A stretch of 56,672 nt of DNA from Lentimicrobiaceae bacterium. GTDB taxonomy: Bacteria > Bacteroidota > Bacteroidia > Bacteroidales > JALOCA01. The number at the start of each line of letters is the position of its first letter. Within the stretch, counting starts at the first letter, position 1. The notes below the pieces were generated by a model. The model was not told where the DNA came from. It ran no database searches and saw only the letters and a program-made list of their open reading frames with translations. Made by a program: the position numbers and the translations under genes. Shown in pieces: positions 43,817 to 52,277 of the stretch. The stretch is taken from assembly GCA_023227965.1 (NCBI GenBank), contig JALOCA010000022.1, positions 1-56,672 of the forward strand, given 5' to 3'.

Positions 43817-44074
43817 TTAATGATTAAAAACCATTTTTTGTACTTCAATACCCCGGACTTCGGATAATGCCTTTTCAAAGCGTACACATTCTTCCGCATT
43901 GCCGCCCAAATGCAAAATTATTATTCCTGTCCGGCTACAGGTGTTTTCACTCAATTCGTGAAAACCCAGCCGCGATTGGATAACATGGGCATATTGGGTC
44001 AGTAACACCTGCGTTTGTCCGGCTTCTTTAATGCGGTCGGTAATTAAAAGGCCTATTATTCTTGTTTCCTTCAT
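43817..44074 (-). CDS. TM1266-like iron-only hydrogenase system regulator, copy 1
   Basis: 85 residues, same length as copy 2: MKETRIIGLLITDRIKEAGQTQVLLTQYAHVIQSRLGFHELSENTCSRTGIIILHLGGNAEECVRFEKALSEVRGIEVQKMVFNH. Every structural element aligns with copy 2 without gaps, including a central Cys (ENTCS against EEYCS). It is 39 bases downstream of hydG on the same strand. The tandem pair suggests a heterodimer or duplicated sensor (inference). Confidence 0.85.
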   Translation of the reverse strand: MKETRIIGLLITDRIKEAGQTQVLLTQYAHVIQSRLGFHELSENTCSRTGIIILHLGGNAEECVRFEKALSEVRGIEVQKMVFNH

Positions 44075-44113
44075 AAAAATTATTTTTTACCTGGTATCCT
44101 TTATTAAAAAAAT

Positions 44114-45544
44114 TTAGAAATACAAATCTCGTTCCCCTTGTTTAATTTTTTCAATCCGGTTACGAATTTCCTGCACATCCTGATGATGTTTTTCAAGGTC
44201 AGCCAGGTTATCTTCAATAAGTTTCCAGCCTTTGCTGCGTAAGTTTTCTGAAGCATAATCCACCAGGTATTCCGTCAGGGTAAGGATAGCATTTGGTGAG
44301 CAATATTTTTTGATAAATCCAGGAACTGAAAATTCCATAAAATGTTCGCCGGTACGTCCCAAGCGGTAACAAGCCGTACAAAATGAAGGGATATAACCCT
44401 GATCGAGGAGTTCATCAATAATTTCATTAAGCGGACGGTCGTCGTTAATCTGAAATTGTTCACGGTGAAGGTTCTGATTTTTATGTTCATCTTCGGCGTA
44501 AGCTCCAATTTCAAGTTTTGTGCCACCGTCTATCTGCGAAACTCCAAATTGCATAATTTCCTTGCGAAGTTTTGCCGGTTCACGTGCGGTTAAAATCATA
44601 CCGGTGTAAGGAACTGCCAGACGAAGTATTGCTACCAATTTGGCAAAATCTTTATCCGAAACATGGTATTCGTCCTTAAGTTGCAGATTTGACGCATCTT
44701 TTATACGGGGAAATGAAATAGTGTGCGGACCCACATTATAACAAGTTTCAAAATGATTGGTATGACGCACCAACCCCATTACTTCGAAACGCCAGTCGTA
44801 AAGGTTGAATAATGCTCCTATGCCAACATCATCAATTCCGGCTTCCTGGGCGCGGTCGAGAGAGGTTAACCTCCATTCAAAATCTTTTTTAATGCCTCCA
44901 AGATGGTAGCGTTTATAAATTTCGGGATGATATGTTTCCTGAAAAATCTGGTAAGTTCCGATTTTGGCAGATTTTACCTTCCGGAAACCTTCAATATCCA
45001 ATGGTGCAGCATTGATGTTTACGCGGCGAATTTCCCCGTTTCCCTTTTTAACTCCATAAACCACATCCACTGTGTGGGCAATGTATTCAGGCGAATATTC
45101 GGGATGTTCCCCGTAAACCAAAATAAGCCGTTTTTGCCCGGTATCCTCTAAATTTTCAACAGTTTTTATCAACTCCTGGTCGGTTAGCGTCCGTCGTATC
45201 TGGTCTTTGTTCGAAGTTCGGAATCCACAATACTGGCAATTATTAATGCATTTATTTCCGATGTAAAGCGGAGCAAACAGCACTATACGGTTGCCATAAA
45301 TACGTTTTTTAAGCTCACGGGCTCCTTCTTTTATTTGCTCAACCAGTTCGGGCTCTGTTGCATTTATAAGGACAGCAGTTTCTTCGAGAGTTAACCGTTT
45401 TTTATCAAGCGATTTGGCAATAACATCGGCTACTCTGAACTTATCTGATTTAGTATTATTTATATAATCCCAAATTTCGTCCGGGTCAATAAAGTTTTTC
45501 ATTCGTTGGTCGGGAATCCGGCATTTTTCAGGCGTAAAAATCAT
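44114..45544 (-). CDS. hydG: [FeFe] hydrogenase H-cluster radical SAM maturase HydG
   Basis: 476 residues, full HydG length. The radical SAM cluster motif is Cys99-x3-Cys103-x2-Cys106 (KCINNCQYCGF). The C-terminal auxiliary cluster motif CX2CX22C is Cys389, Cys392 and Cys415 (SFCTACYRLGRTGEHF ... IKKYC), which separates HydG from ThiH-type tyrosine lyases. HydG cleaves tyrosine to p-cresol and makes the CO and CN ligands of the H-cluster. HydE, HydF and the hydrogenase are not in this window. A minus-strand TAATTTTG box at 45579-45586 is a possible promoter. The two TM1266-like genes follow. Confidence 0.97.
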   Translation of the reverse strand: MIFTPEKCRIPDQRMKNFIDPDEIWDYINNTKSDKFRVADVIAKSLDKKRLTLEETAVLINATEPELVEQIKEGARELKKRIYGNRIVLFAPLYIGNKCINNCQYCGFRTSNKDQIRRTLTDQELIKTVENLEDTGQKRLILVYGEHPEYSPEYIAHTVDVVYGVKKGNGEIRRVNINAAPLDIEGFRKVKSAKIGTYQIFQETYHPEIYKRYHLGGIKKDFEWRLTSLDRAQEAGIDDVGIGALFNLYDWRFEVMGLVRHTNHFETCYNVGPHTISFPRIKDASNLQLKDEYHVSDKDFAKLVAILRLAVPYTGMILTAREPAKLRKEIMQFGVSQIDGGTKLEIGAYAEDEHKNQNLHREQFQINDDRPLNEIIDELLDQGYIPSFCTACYRLGRTGEHFMEFSVPGFIKKYCSPNAILTLTEYLVDYASENLRSKGWKLIEDNLADLEKHHQDVQEIRNRIEKIKQGERDLYF

Positions 45545-45660
45545 CGTACTTTCTCCTGTTTCGTTTCAATTAATGACACAAAATTAACATTAATACCCGC
45601 GTATTGTTGCTAATTATAGGAAATAATTTTTAAAAAGATTACTTTTGCAACGTTTAAAAA

Positions 45661-45732
45661 GCGGAAGTAGTTCAGCGGTAGAATATCGGCTTCCCAAGCC
45701 GAGGGTCGCGGGTTCGAATCCCGTTTTCCGCT
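45661..45732 (+). tRNA. tRNA-Gly (anticodon CCC)
   Basis: 72 bases; acceptor GCGGAAG/TTTCCGC, anticodon stem TCGGC/GCCGA with loop TTCCCAA, T-arm GCGGG-TTCGAAT-CCCGT. A TACTTTTG -7 box at 45640-45647 lies 14 bases upstream. Confidence 0.95.
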
Positions 45733-45758
45733 CATTTTTGTTTGTAATATTGTTGGAT

Positions 45759-46916
45759 ATGAAGAACCTATTTATCAAGATTCAACTCATAATAGTTGCT
45801 TTTCTGGGCTTTGCTTTCCTCAACTCATGCAATCCCTCGCAACAAAAGAAAGAAAAACTTACACAAATAGGTATAAAGGATACCGTGTGGGGGCAAACTA
45901 CAGATGGGAAGCAGGTACATTTATTTACGCTGCAAAATGCAAAAGGTATGGTTGTAAAAATTACCGATTTCGGTGGGATTGTAACCTCCATACTTGCTCC
46001 GGACAAAGATGGAAAATTTGACGATGTAGTATTGGGCTTCGACAGCCTTGCTCCCTATTTTATTAATAATCCGCATTTTGGTGGAATAATAGGCAGATAC
46101 GCCAACCGCATCGGCAATGCAACTTTTATTCTTGATGGGAAAAAATACCGGCTTGTAGCCAACGATGGGAAAAACACTCTTCACGGCGGGGTAGTGGGAT
46201 TTGATAAAAAACTTTGGTCTGCCGAAAAATTTAGTGATTCAACTAAAGTAGGCATTCATTTATCGTTGCTTAGCCCTGACGGTGACCAAGGTTTCCCTGG
46301 TAACCTGAAGGTAACTGTTACTTACACACTCACAAATGCAAACGAATTAAAAATTGACTACGAAGCCACAACCGACAAAGCTACCCCTATCAACCTTACT
46401 CACCACAGTTATTTTAACCTTGCCGGAGCAGGAAACGGTAATATCCTCGCTCAGTCTGTAATGATTAATGCCGAAGAATATGTTCCTGTTAATTCAAGCC
46501 TTATCCCTACGGGAGAAATGAAAACCATCCGTGGTACCGATATGAATTTTTTAAATGCCCATCCTATTGGCGAACGCATTAACAATATACCGGGTGTACC
46601 AGGCGGATACGACCATACATATGTAATCAGGCATAAAAAAGGCGACCTGAATTTGGCTGCCACTGCTTATGATTTTGTTAATAAACGGTTTTTAGAAATT
46701 CTCACTACCGAACCTGGAGTACAATTTTATACAGGAAACTTTCTCGATGGAACATTAACGGGAAAAGGAAGTAAAGTGTATAATAAATATTATGGTTTTT
46801 GTTTCGAAACACAGCACTTTCCTGATTCGCCTAACCAACCTGATTTTCCGAGTACCATTTTGAAACCGGGCGAAATCTTCACCTCACATACGGTTTACCA
46901 GTTTTCGGTAAGATAA
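45759..46916 (+). CDS. galM: Galactose mutarotase (aldose 1-epimerase) lipoprotein
   Basis: 385 residues from the ATG at 45759; an open frame upstream runs through tRNA-Gly and is not coding. The signal peptide ends in FAFLNSC, a lipobox, so this enzyme is exported and lipid-anchored, as in many Bacteroidota aldose epimerases. Family blocks: TDFGGIVTSILAPDKDGKFDDVVLGFD, NPHFGGIIGRYANRIGNATFILDGKKY, the catalytic-histidine block NLTHHSYFNLAG, GYDHTYVI, and the closing GFCFETQHFPDSPNQPDFPSTILKPGE. It interconverts alpha and beta anomers of hexoses. It is probably co-transcribed with tRNA-Gly. Confidence 0.95.
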   Translation: MKNLFIKIQLIIVAFLGFAFLNSCNPSQQKKEKLTQIGIKDTVWGQTTDGKQVHLFTLQNAKGMVVKITDFGGIVTSILAPDKDGKFDDVVLGFDSLAPYFINNPHFGGIIGRYANRIGNATFILDGKKYRLVANDGKNTLHGGVVGFDKKLWSAEKFSDSTKVGIHLSLLSPDGDQGFPGNLKVTVTYTLTNANELKIDYEATTDKATPINLTHHSYFNLAGAGNGNILAQSVMINAEEYVPVNSSLIPTGEMKTIRGTDMNFLNAHPIGERINNIPGVPGGYDHTYVIRHKKGDLNLAATAYDFVNKRFLEILTTEPGVQFYTGNFLDGTLTGKGSKVYNKYYGFCFETQHFPDSPNQPDFPSTILKPGEIFTSHTVYQFSVR

Positions 46917-46990
46917 AAAATATCCTTATAGGACACTTTTTTAGTCTAAAGAAATTCAAATAATATTCTTCCAGAAGTTATAAAAGCAGT

Positions 46991-47024
46991 AGCGGGAAAC
47001 ATCTCTTTCCGAGGTGTTTCCCGC
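46991..47024 (+). terminator. Strong hairpin after galM
   Basis: AGCGGGAAACA and TGTTTCCCGCT form an 11-bp stem with an extended loop, 75 bases past the galM stop. A good T run is missing, so it may be a processing or stability element. The rest of the gap 47025-47511 is AT-rich; a frame at 47014-47424 shows no protein-like composition. Confidence 0.6.
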
Positions 47025-47511
47025 TTACCGTTTACTAACCGTAGTTACTAAATGGTTTCAAGCTACTGTTATTCCGACTGACTGCAACGTTTTCTCTCTT
47101 TCGGGAGGTAATTGTTTGTCCCAGGGTGCCTGTGGAATAGCCACTTCCGTGAAAGCAGATATTTTCCCCTTTTTCCCCTATCCTTCTACTTATTTCAGGT
47201 CAGAATTGTTTTTCAACTTTCCTTTCCTTCTTCGGGTGCATTATTGCAAGAACTTTTACAAGCTGTTGTTTTCTACCCCCTACTTCAGTTTCGGATTCGC
47301 CTTTTATCTCTTGCTTGATGATATAAAATTACAAAATATAATTAGTATAAATCAAGTTTTTAACCTTATAAATATCCACAATTTGCCAACAGGGTTTATC
47401 AACAGTTGTTTATATCTTTCTTGAAAAATATTTTTTTAATTTAATGTATTACAATTTGTTATATAATTACAAATCGTCTTGACAAAATGATATCCCCATA
47501 GATATTTGTTA

Positions 47512-47997
47512 TCAATCGGGTAAGTATTGCAACAGTAGCTTTCCTTTTTTGATCCGAAGAAGTTTACACCTGATCTTTTTCCCCTGAAAACTCTGGAAAG
47601 TTGCAGGATTTTCGACGGAAAATTCCCCTTCAAAACCCAATGTATCTTTTACAATGGCATAGTTTTCCGGTTTCCCTGTTTTTTTGTGTATGCGCTGTGC
47701 TGTTTCAATAAAAAGGAAATAATATATTTTGCCTTCGCGATAAAAAGGGTGTTGTGGCTCGAGGAAAATTTTTCCGGTACAATTTATTTTATCTACCCGG
47801 CAACGCAGAGTTTGTCCCATTGTAAAATCATATTTTTTATAATAGCAGGAGGGTACGAGATGCCGCATATCCGTGGGGTCCTCCAATACAAAATATTCTG
47901 AATTATCAGCAAGCAAAATGGTATCTTTCAAGAGAAAGAAGTACCATTTTCCTACCTTTAGTTTTTTCCTCCGGAAAATTAACGACATCCAACGCAT
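47512..47997 (-). CDS. Conserved hypothetical protein with S1/OB-like segment
   Basis: 161 residues, basic, no signal peptide. Two similar beta-rich halves are suggested: LKVGKWYFFLLKDTILLADNSEYFVLED, then GQTLRCRVDKINCTGKIFLEPQHPFYREGKIYYFLF, then DTLGFEGEFSVENPATFQSFQGKKIRCKLLRIKKGKLLLQYLPD. The VDKINCTGKIFLEP segment looks like an OB/S1-type nucleic-acid-binding strand pair. I cannot name the family. A role in RNA binding is a guess from fold pattern and charge only. sucC lies 68 bases upstream on the same strand side, with no obvious terminator between. Confidence 0.72.
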   Translation of the reverse strand: MRWMSLIFRRKKLKVGKWYFFLLKDTILLADNSEYFVLEDPTDMRHLVPSCYYKKYDFTMGQTLRCRVDKINCTGKIFLEPQHPFYREGKIYYFLFIETAQRIHKKTGKPENYAIVKDTLGFEGEFSVENPATFQSFQGKKIRCKLLRIKKGKLLLQYLPD

Positions 47998-48065
47998 CTG
48001 TGCATAATAAAGAAGCGCTCAAAAGTAAAAAAAACATTTAAAACGCAACAACCCGCTTACCTGAA

Positions 48066-49256
48066 TTAAGTAAGTGCACGGGTAACCATTTCTGCAGCTT
48101 CCTGTAAAAGTGTAGCAGAAAAAACTTTTAGATCTGACTGTTCAATAAGCTGCCGGGCTTCCACAGCATTGGTACCTTGCAATCTTACAATGATTGGAAT
48201 TTTAATATCGCCAATATTTTTATAGGCATCAATAATTCCTTGTGCAACACGGTCACAACGTACAATGCCCCCAAAAATATTTACTAAGATTACTTTTACA
48301 TTCGGGTCTTTTAAAATAATACGGAAAGCCTGTTCAACCCGGGCGGCATTTGCAGTACCTCCTACATCCAGAAAATTGGCGGGTTCGCCTCCATAAAGTT
48401 TAATGATATCCATGGTTGCCATCGCCAAACCGGCACCATTTACCATACAACCCACATTTCCGTTCAGTTTTACATAATTGAGATGATTCTGGGTAGCTTC
48501 CACTTCTATAATATCTTCTTCACGAATATCGCGCATACTGGCATACTCAGGATGACGAAATAAAGCATTGTTGTCGAGGCGTATTTTGGCATCGGCAGCT
48601 ATAATGTTATTGTCAGATGTTTTTACCATTGGGTTGATTTCAAGTAAAGTAGCATCAGAATTGCGATAAGCATTGTATAAAGCCCTGATAAACCGCAACA
48701 TTTTCGTATACGCTTTTCCTGTAAGCTGAAGATTGCAGGCAATCTTACGGCACTGGTACTCCTGTAAACCTACGCAGCGTTCTATTTCTTCAATAAAAAT
48801 TCTATCTGGTCTTTTTTCAGCCACTTCTTCAATATCCATCCCTCCTTCGGGCGAATACATAATCATGGTTTTATTAGTATTGCGGTTGAGCAGGATGCTT
48901 AGGTAAAACTCTTGTGTTTCAAATTCACCGGGGTAATAAATATTCTGTTCTACGAGCACCTGGTTTACCAACTTGCCTTCGGTACTGGTTTGTGGTGTAA
49001 CCAGATGCATTCCGATGATTTGATTGGCTTTTTCACGTACGTCCTCAAGTGATTTGGCAATTTTTACGCCACCTCCCTTGCCACGTCCTCCGGCATGTAT
49101 CTGAGCTTTTATCGCCCAACGGTCAGAATCGGTAAGCAACTGGATAACTTCGGCTGCTTTCACTGCTTTTTCAGGGGTTTCTGCAACCATTCCTTCGGGT
49201 ACGGTAACCCCAAAACTTTTTAAAATTTGCTTTGCCTGGTACTCATGGAGGTTCAT
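48066..49256 (-). CDS. sucC: Succinyl-CoA synthetase subunit beta (ADP-forming)
   Basis: 396 residues from the ATG at 49254-49256, which gives the conserved MNLHEYQAKQILKSFGV start. An ATP-grasp domain (KAQIHAGGRGKGGGVKIAKS near 44-63, LEINPMVKTSDNNIIAADAKIRLDNNA) is followed by the CoA-ligase domain (GNVGCMVNGAGLAMATMDIIKLYGGEPANFLDVGGTA, VKVILVNIFGGIVRCDRVAQGI). With SucD it interconverts succinyl-CoA and succinate with ATP formation. sucD is not adjacent on either side within the window, which is less common. The alternative, a beta subunit of another acyl-CoA synthetase, is less likely given near-perfect family blocks. Confidence 0.96.
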   Translation of the reverse strand: MNLHEYQAKQILKSFGVTVPEGMVAETPEKAVKAAEVIQLLTDSDRWAIKAQIHAGGRGKGGGVKIAKSLEDVREKANQIIGMHLVTPQTSTEGKLVNQVLVEQNIYYPGEFETQEFYLSILLNRNTNKTMIMYSPEGGMDIEEVAEKRPDRIFIEEIERCVGLQEYQCRKIACNLQLTGKAYTKMLRFIRALYNAYRNSDATLLEINPMVKTSDNNIIAADAKIRLDNNALFRHPEYASMRDIREEDIIEVEATQNHLNYVKLNGNVGCMVNGAGLAMATMDIIKLYGGEPANFLDVGGTANAARVEQAFRIILKDPNVKVILVNIFGGIVRCDRVAQGIIDAYKNIGDIKIPIIVRLQGTNAVEARQLIEQSDLKVFSATLLQEAAEMVTRALT

Positions 49257-49387
49257 GGCATTATTTTTTTGAGTGAGATGATTAATTTGTACCAAAAATA
49301 AATAAAAATCATATTGGATATAAACAAAAATATAATTGTCAATACGAAGAATTTGTTCATTTTGTATCTTTGTAAAAAAGGAAATTC

Positions 49388-49560
49388 ATGCGGATAGAAT
49401 TAATAAAGACAGATATTACCCTGTTGCAGGCTGATGTCATAATAAATGCGGCTATTTGAGTTTGCTGGAAGATTGAGGTGTGGATGGTACTATCCACCGC
49501 AGCATTGGTTGAGGAATGCAAAATGCTGCACGGTTGCCCCGTAGGGGAAAGATTATCGTT
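49388..49560 (+). pseudogene. Macro-domain (ADP-ribose-binding) pseudogene
   Basis: MRIELIKTDITLLQADVIINAA at 49388-49453 is the start of a YmdB-type macro domain, stopped by a TGA at 49457. The next family block appears in a second frame (GVDGTIHRSIG from 49477) and the next in a third (VEECKMLHGCPVGE up to about 49552). The pieces are in the right order with small deletions, so this is a recently broken gene for ADP-ribose deacetylation. A TATCTTTG box at 49365-49372 was its likely promoter. A further TATCTTTG box at 49653 follows the remnant. Confidence 0.8.
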
Positions 49561-49865
49561 TACCGGCTCGTTATCGGCAAGCATAAACCGTTCCGAAGAT
49601 AACTACTACTTAAAAATAGACTTTAAAAAGTTTCAAGTTTTATTGCTTTTTATATCTTTGCAAGCACTAAAACAATTGGATGTTTACCTTTAATTCGGAT
49701 ATTGTTCTGTAAACAATCTGTACTTTTTGTGTAGATTGTATCTTTGTTTGTTCTCGGATAATCCTTTTCGAGAACAGTTTTCTATTAAATTAATTTAAGT
49801 TTTAATCTGCGTACAATGATGAAAGCATTGTGATGCTTTTCATGTATGCAACAAAATAAAAGAAA

Positions 49866-50636
49866 ATGAACAACAAAAAACAAACAATTCACGACTTTGA
49901 CTTGAATATTATTTATGATTTTTTTTCAAAAACAGAACGTCAAGGTCCCGGAAGTCCCGGAGAAACGCTTAAAGCATTGGGTTTTATAGGCGGTCTTACC
50001 GAAAAGTCCAAAATTGCCGATATTGGTTGTGGAACAGGTGGTCAAACAATAGTATTAGGAGAAAACACACCGTGTGAAATTATCGGTGTTGATGCTTGGC
50101 CCGATTTTATAAATCAATTCAACCAAAATGCCCAAATCAAAAATCTTCAAGATAGAGTGAAAGGCATTGTCGGCAATATGGAAAATCTTCCGTTTCAAGA
50201 GGGTGAATTTGACTTGATTTGGTCGGAAGGAGCGATTTATAACATTGGATTTGAGCGTGGACTGAACGAGTGGCGAAAATTTCTGAAACAGGGCGGATAT
50301 ATCGCAGTTACGGAAAACACTTGGTTTACCGAAGAGCGACCTGTCGAAATTCAGGATTTTTGGCAAAAAGCCTATCCTGAAATAGATACTATCCCGAATA
50401 AGGTTGCTCAAATGCAAAAAGCAGGTTATCTTCCAGTTGCCACATATATCTTGCCCGAAACTATTTGGACAGACTATTATACTTGGCAAACCTTGAGACG
50501 AAAATCCTTTCTGAAAAAATATAACGGCAACAAAGCCATAGAAGAATTTGTCGCTTCCATGCGATATGAGGCAGAGTTATATTACAAATATAAAGCATAT
50601 TATGGCTATATGTTTTATATCGGGAAGAAGATTTAA
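49866..50636 (+). CDS. Class I SAM-dependent methyltransferase
   Basis: 256 residues. The SAM-binding motif I is ADIGCGTGGQT (51-61), motif II ends in IIGVDAWPDFINQF, and motif III/IV is FQEGEFDLIWSEGAIYNIGFERGLNEWRKFLKQGGYIAVTE. The long aromatic C-terminus (YEAELYYKYKAYYGYMFYIGKKI) belongs to a small-molecule methyltransferase subfamily common in Bacteroidota and Firmicutes. The substrate is unknown. A TATCTTTG box at 49739-49746 lies 120 bases upstream. It sits alone between a pseudogene and a terminator, so it may be a mobile accessory gene (inference). Confidence 0.92.
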   Translation: MNNKKQTIHDFDLNIIYDFFSKTERQGPGSPGETLKALGFIGGLTEKSKIADIGCGTGGQTIVLGENTPCEIIGVDAWPDFINQFNQNAQIKNLQDRVKGIVGNMENLPFQEGEFDLIWSEGAIYNIGFERGLNEWRKFLKQGGYIAVTENTWFTEERPVEIQDFWQKAYPEIDTIPNKVAQMQKAGYLPVATYILPETIWTDYYTWQTLRRKSFLKKYNGNKAIEEFVASMRYEAELYYKYKAYYGYMFYIGKKI

Positions 50637-50693
50637 AGTATGATGAAATCAGCCGTAAATATGCGGTTTGATTAAAATGTGAAATTGAAAATT

Positions 50694-50731
50694 CCTTTCG
50701 TGTGTGAGCTTTTACGCACGAAAGGTTTTTT
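50694..50731 (+). terminator. Terminator of the methyltransferase gene
   Basis: CCTTTCGTGTGTG pairs with a CGCACGAAAGG arm, followed by TTTTTTA, 58 bases past the stop. The remaining gap to 51161 shows no gene. Confidence 0.85.
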
Positions 50732-51044
50732 AGCTAATTTTGAGAAATGACAATTGGAAAAATGCCAGCCAAGCGGTATATTATTCATACAGCAGGTCGG
50801 GTATGAAGGGGAGAAAACCATAACGAAAAAATGCTGTTAGCTTCGTACCATAAGACCATTACAAAAACCTTTTCAGGCTTCGACGATATTTAGTCCGACA
50901 ACTGATTAATAGTAGGTTGTCATTTTGAGTGTAGTCAAAAAATAAATAAAACACAATTTTTATAACAGTCTCATTACCAACAATCTCTCCTGTCCGGCAA
51001 CATTTGTATTTTTTATAAATAAAAATTTTTATCGAAAATTTTAT

Positions 51045-51052
51045 TATATTTG
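51045..51052 (+). promoter_or_regulatory. -7 box of the copper operon
   Basis: TATATTTG (TAnnTTTG) lies 110 bases before the first gene, in an AT-rich stretch. No CueR- or CsoR-like dyad is obvious. The -33 region is only A/T-rich. Confidence 0.55.
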
Positions 51053-51161
51053 TCTGCAAATAGAACGATTAGCGGGATATAGAGTCTCTTCCAGAATTCT
51101 ATGCAGAAGCAGGTATGTCTGAGTAGCCAGAAAAAAAATTCATAGCTAACGTAAGTACGTC

Positions 51162-52202
51162 ATGATTGTTACAAAGGAAATCCATGTAAGCGGGATGCAA
51201 TGTACCGGTTGCGTAACAATTATTGAGGAGGCGTTATATCAAATTGACGGCATCCTTTTCGCTAAAGCAGATTATGATAAAGCTACCGTAGAGGTTAGCT
51301 TTGATGCTGACAAAACCGGTTGGGACGCTATTCAGCAAGCCTGTGCCGCCAAGGGATACACTTTGGAAATATTCCCGGTATCCAACTTTCAAAAAAAGAT
51401 AAAAATAATCCTTTCGTTATTGGCTCTGGCGGGCTTGTTTGCCGTGATTATGCTTGCCCGTAAATTCGGGACGCGGTTAAGTTTGCCTGAAATTAATTCG
51501 CAAACCGGCAACGGAATGATATTCCTGGTGGGTTTGCTTACCGGATTGCATTGTGTGGGCATGTGTGGAAGCTTTATTATAGGCTATACTGCGAGGGATG
51601 CCGGACAGAGCCGGTCAGTCATTGGTTCGCATATATGGTACGGTGCCGGAAAAACTTTATCGTATGCCATGTTGGGTGCAATATTTGGCTTTGCAGGCTC
51701 GTTTTTCCATATTACCCCTTTGATTAGCGGAATAAGTATCGGCCTTGCCGGCGCTTTTTTGATACTGTACGGGCTGAATATGCTCCATGTTTTTTCAATA
51801 GTAAAAGCCATTCGTATCAGACAGCCTTTAGCAATGGCAAGTTACGCTACAAAAACAAGGCGGAAATCCAAAAGCCCATTCTTTATCGGCTTTTTCTCCG
51901 GTTTTATTCTGGGTTGCGGACCGTTACAGGTGATGTATGTGATGGCAGCCGGCAACGGAGATGCACTGGAAGGCGCAAAATTTTTAACTTTATTTGGTTT
52001 GGGTACATTACCCGCTTTGTTTTGCTTTGGCTTGCTTACGCGGATGCTCACCCTTACCATGACGCGCCGTTTTGTTCAGGCATCGGGTATAATTCTGATT
52101 GTTTTAGGTTCGATGATGCTTAACAAAGGCGTACTGAAAACCAGGTCTGGTGACGAGGCGAAGAAAAGTTGTTGTCATGAACAGGTTGATGAAAAACAGT
52201 AA
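51162..52202 (+). CDS. HMA metal-binding domain fused to DsbD_2/TauE-like membrane protein
   Basis: 346 residues. The N-terminal HMA domain (about 3-70) carries the Cu-chaperone motif GMQCTGC with Cys14 and Cys17. After a linker, six or seven membrane helices (about 80-100, 117-140, 158-182, 186-210, 238-262, 272-295, 304-322) make a DsbD_2/sulfite-exporter-like domain with the GLHCVGMCGSF motif (His130, Cys131, Cys135) and a second Cys in FILGCGP (Cys252). The tail ends KKSCCHEQ, another possible metal site. DsbD_2 proteins of this kind occur with copper ATPases and cytochrome oxidase assembly genes, so Cu(I) handover or export is inferred. Gene 2 of the operon starts 75 bases on. Confidence 0.9.
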   Translation: MIVTKEIHVSGMQCTGCVTIIEEALYQIDGILFAKADYDKATVEVSFDADKTGWDAIQQACAAKGYTLEIFPVSNFQKKIKIILSLLALAGLFAVIMLARKFGTRLSLPEINSQTGNGMIFLVGLLTGLHCVGMCGSFIIGYTARDAGQSRSVIGSHIWYGAGKTLSYAMLGAIFGFAGSFFHITPLISGISIGLAGAFLILYGLNMLHVFSIVKAIRIRQPLAMASYATKTRRKSKSPFFIGFFSGFILGCGPLQVMYVMAAGNGDALEGAKFLTLFGLGTLPALFCFGLLTRMLTLTMTRRFVQASGIILIVLGSMMLNKGVLKTRSGDEAKKSCCHEQVDEKQ

Positions 52203-52277
52203 ACAAAAGGAACATGTGGGATGTTTGTTATTCAGTAGATAAACAAAGATTGATAGCAGAAAAGATGAGGAGATAAG

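Noticed and set aside
45645..45758. N-terminal extension of galM through tRNA-Gly
   Set aside because: Starts at TTG in a promoter box and reads through the tRNA; the ATG at 45759 begins a clean lipoprotein signal.
47014..47424. 136-codon plus-strand frame after galM
   Set aside because: Starts inside the hairpin at 46991-47024, Phe/Leu-rich AT composition, no motif.
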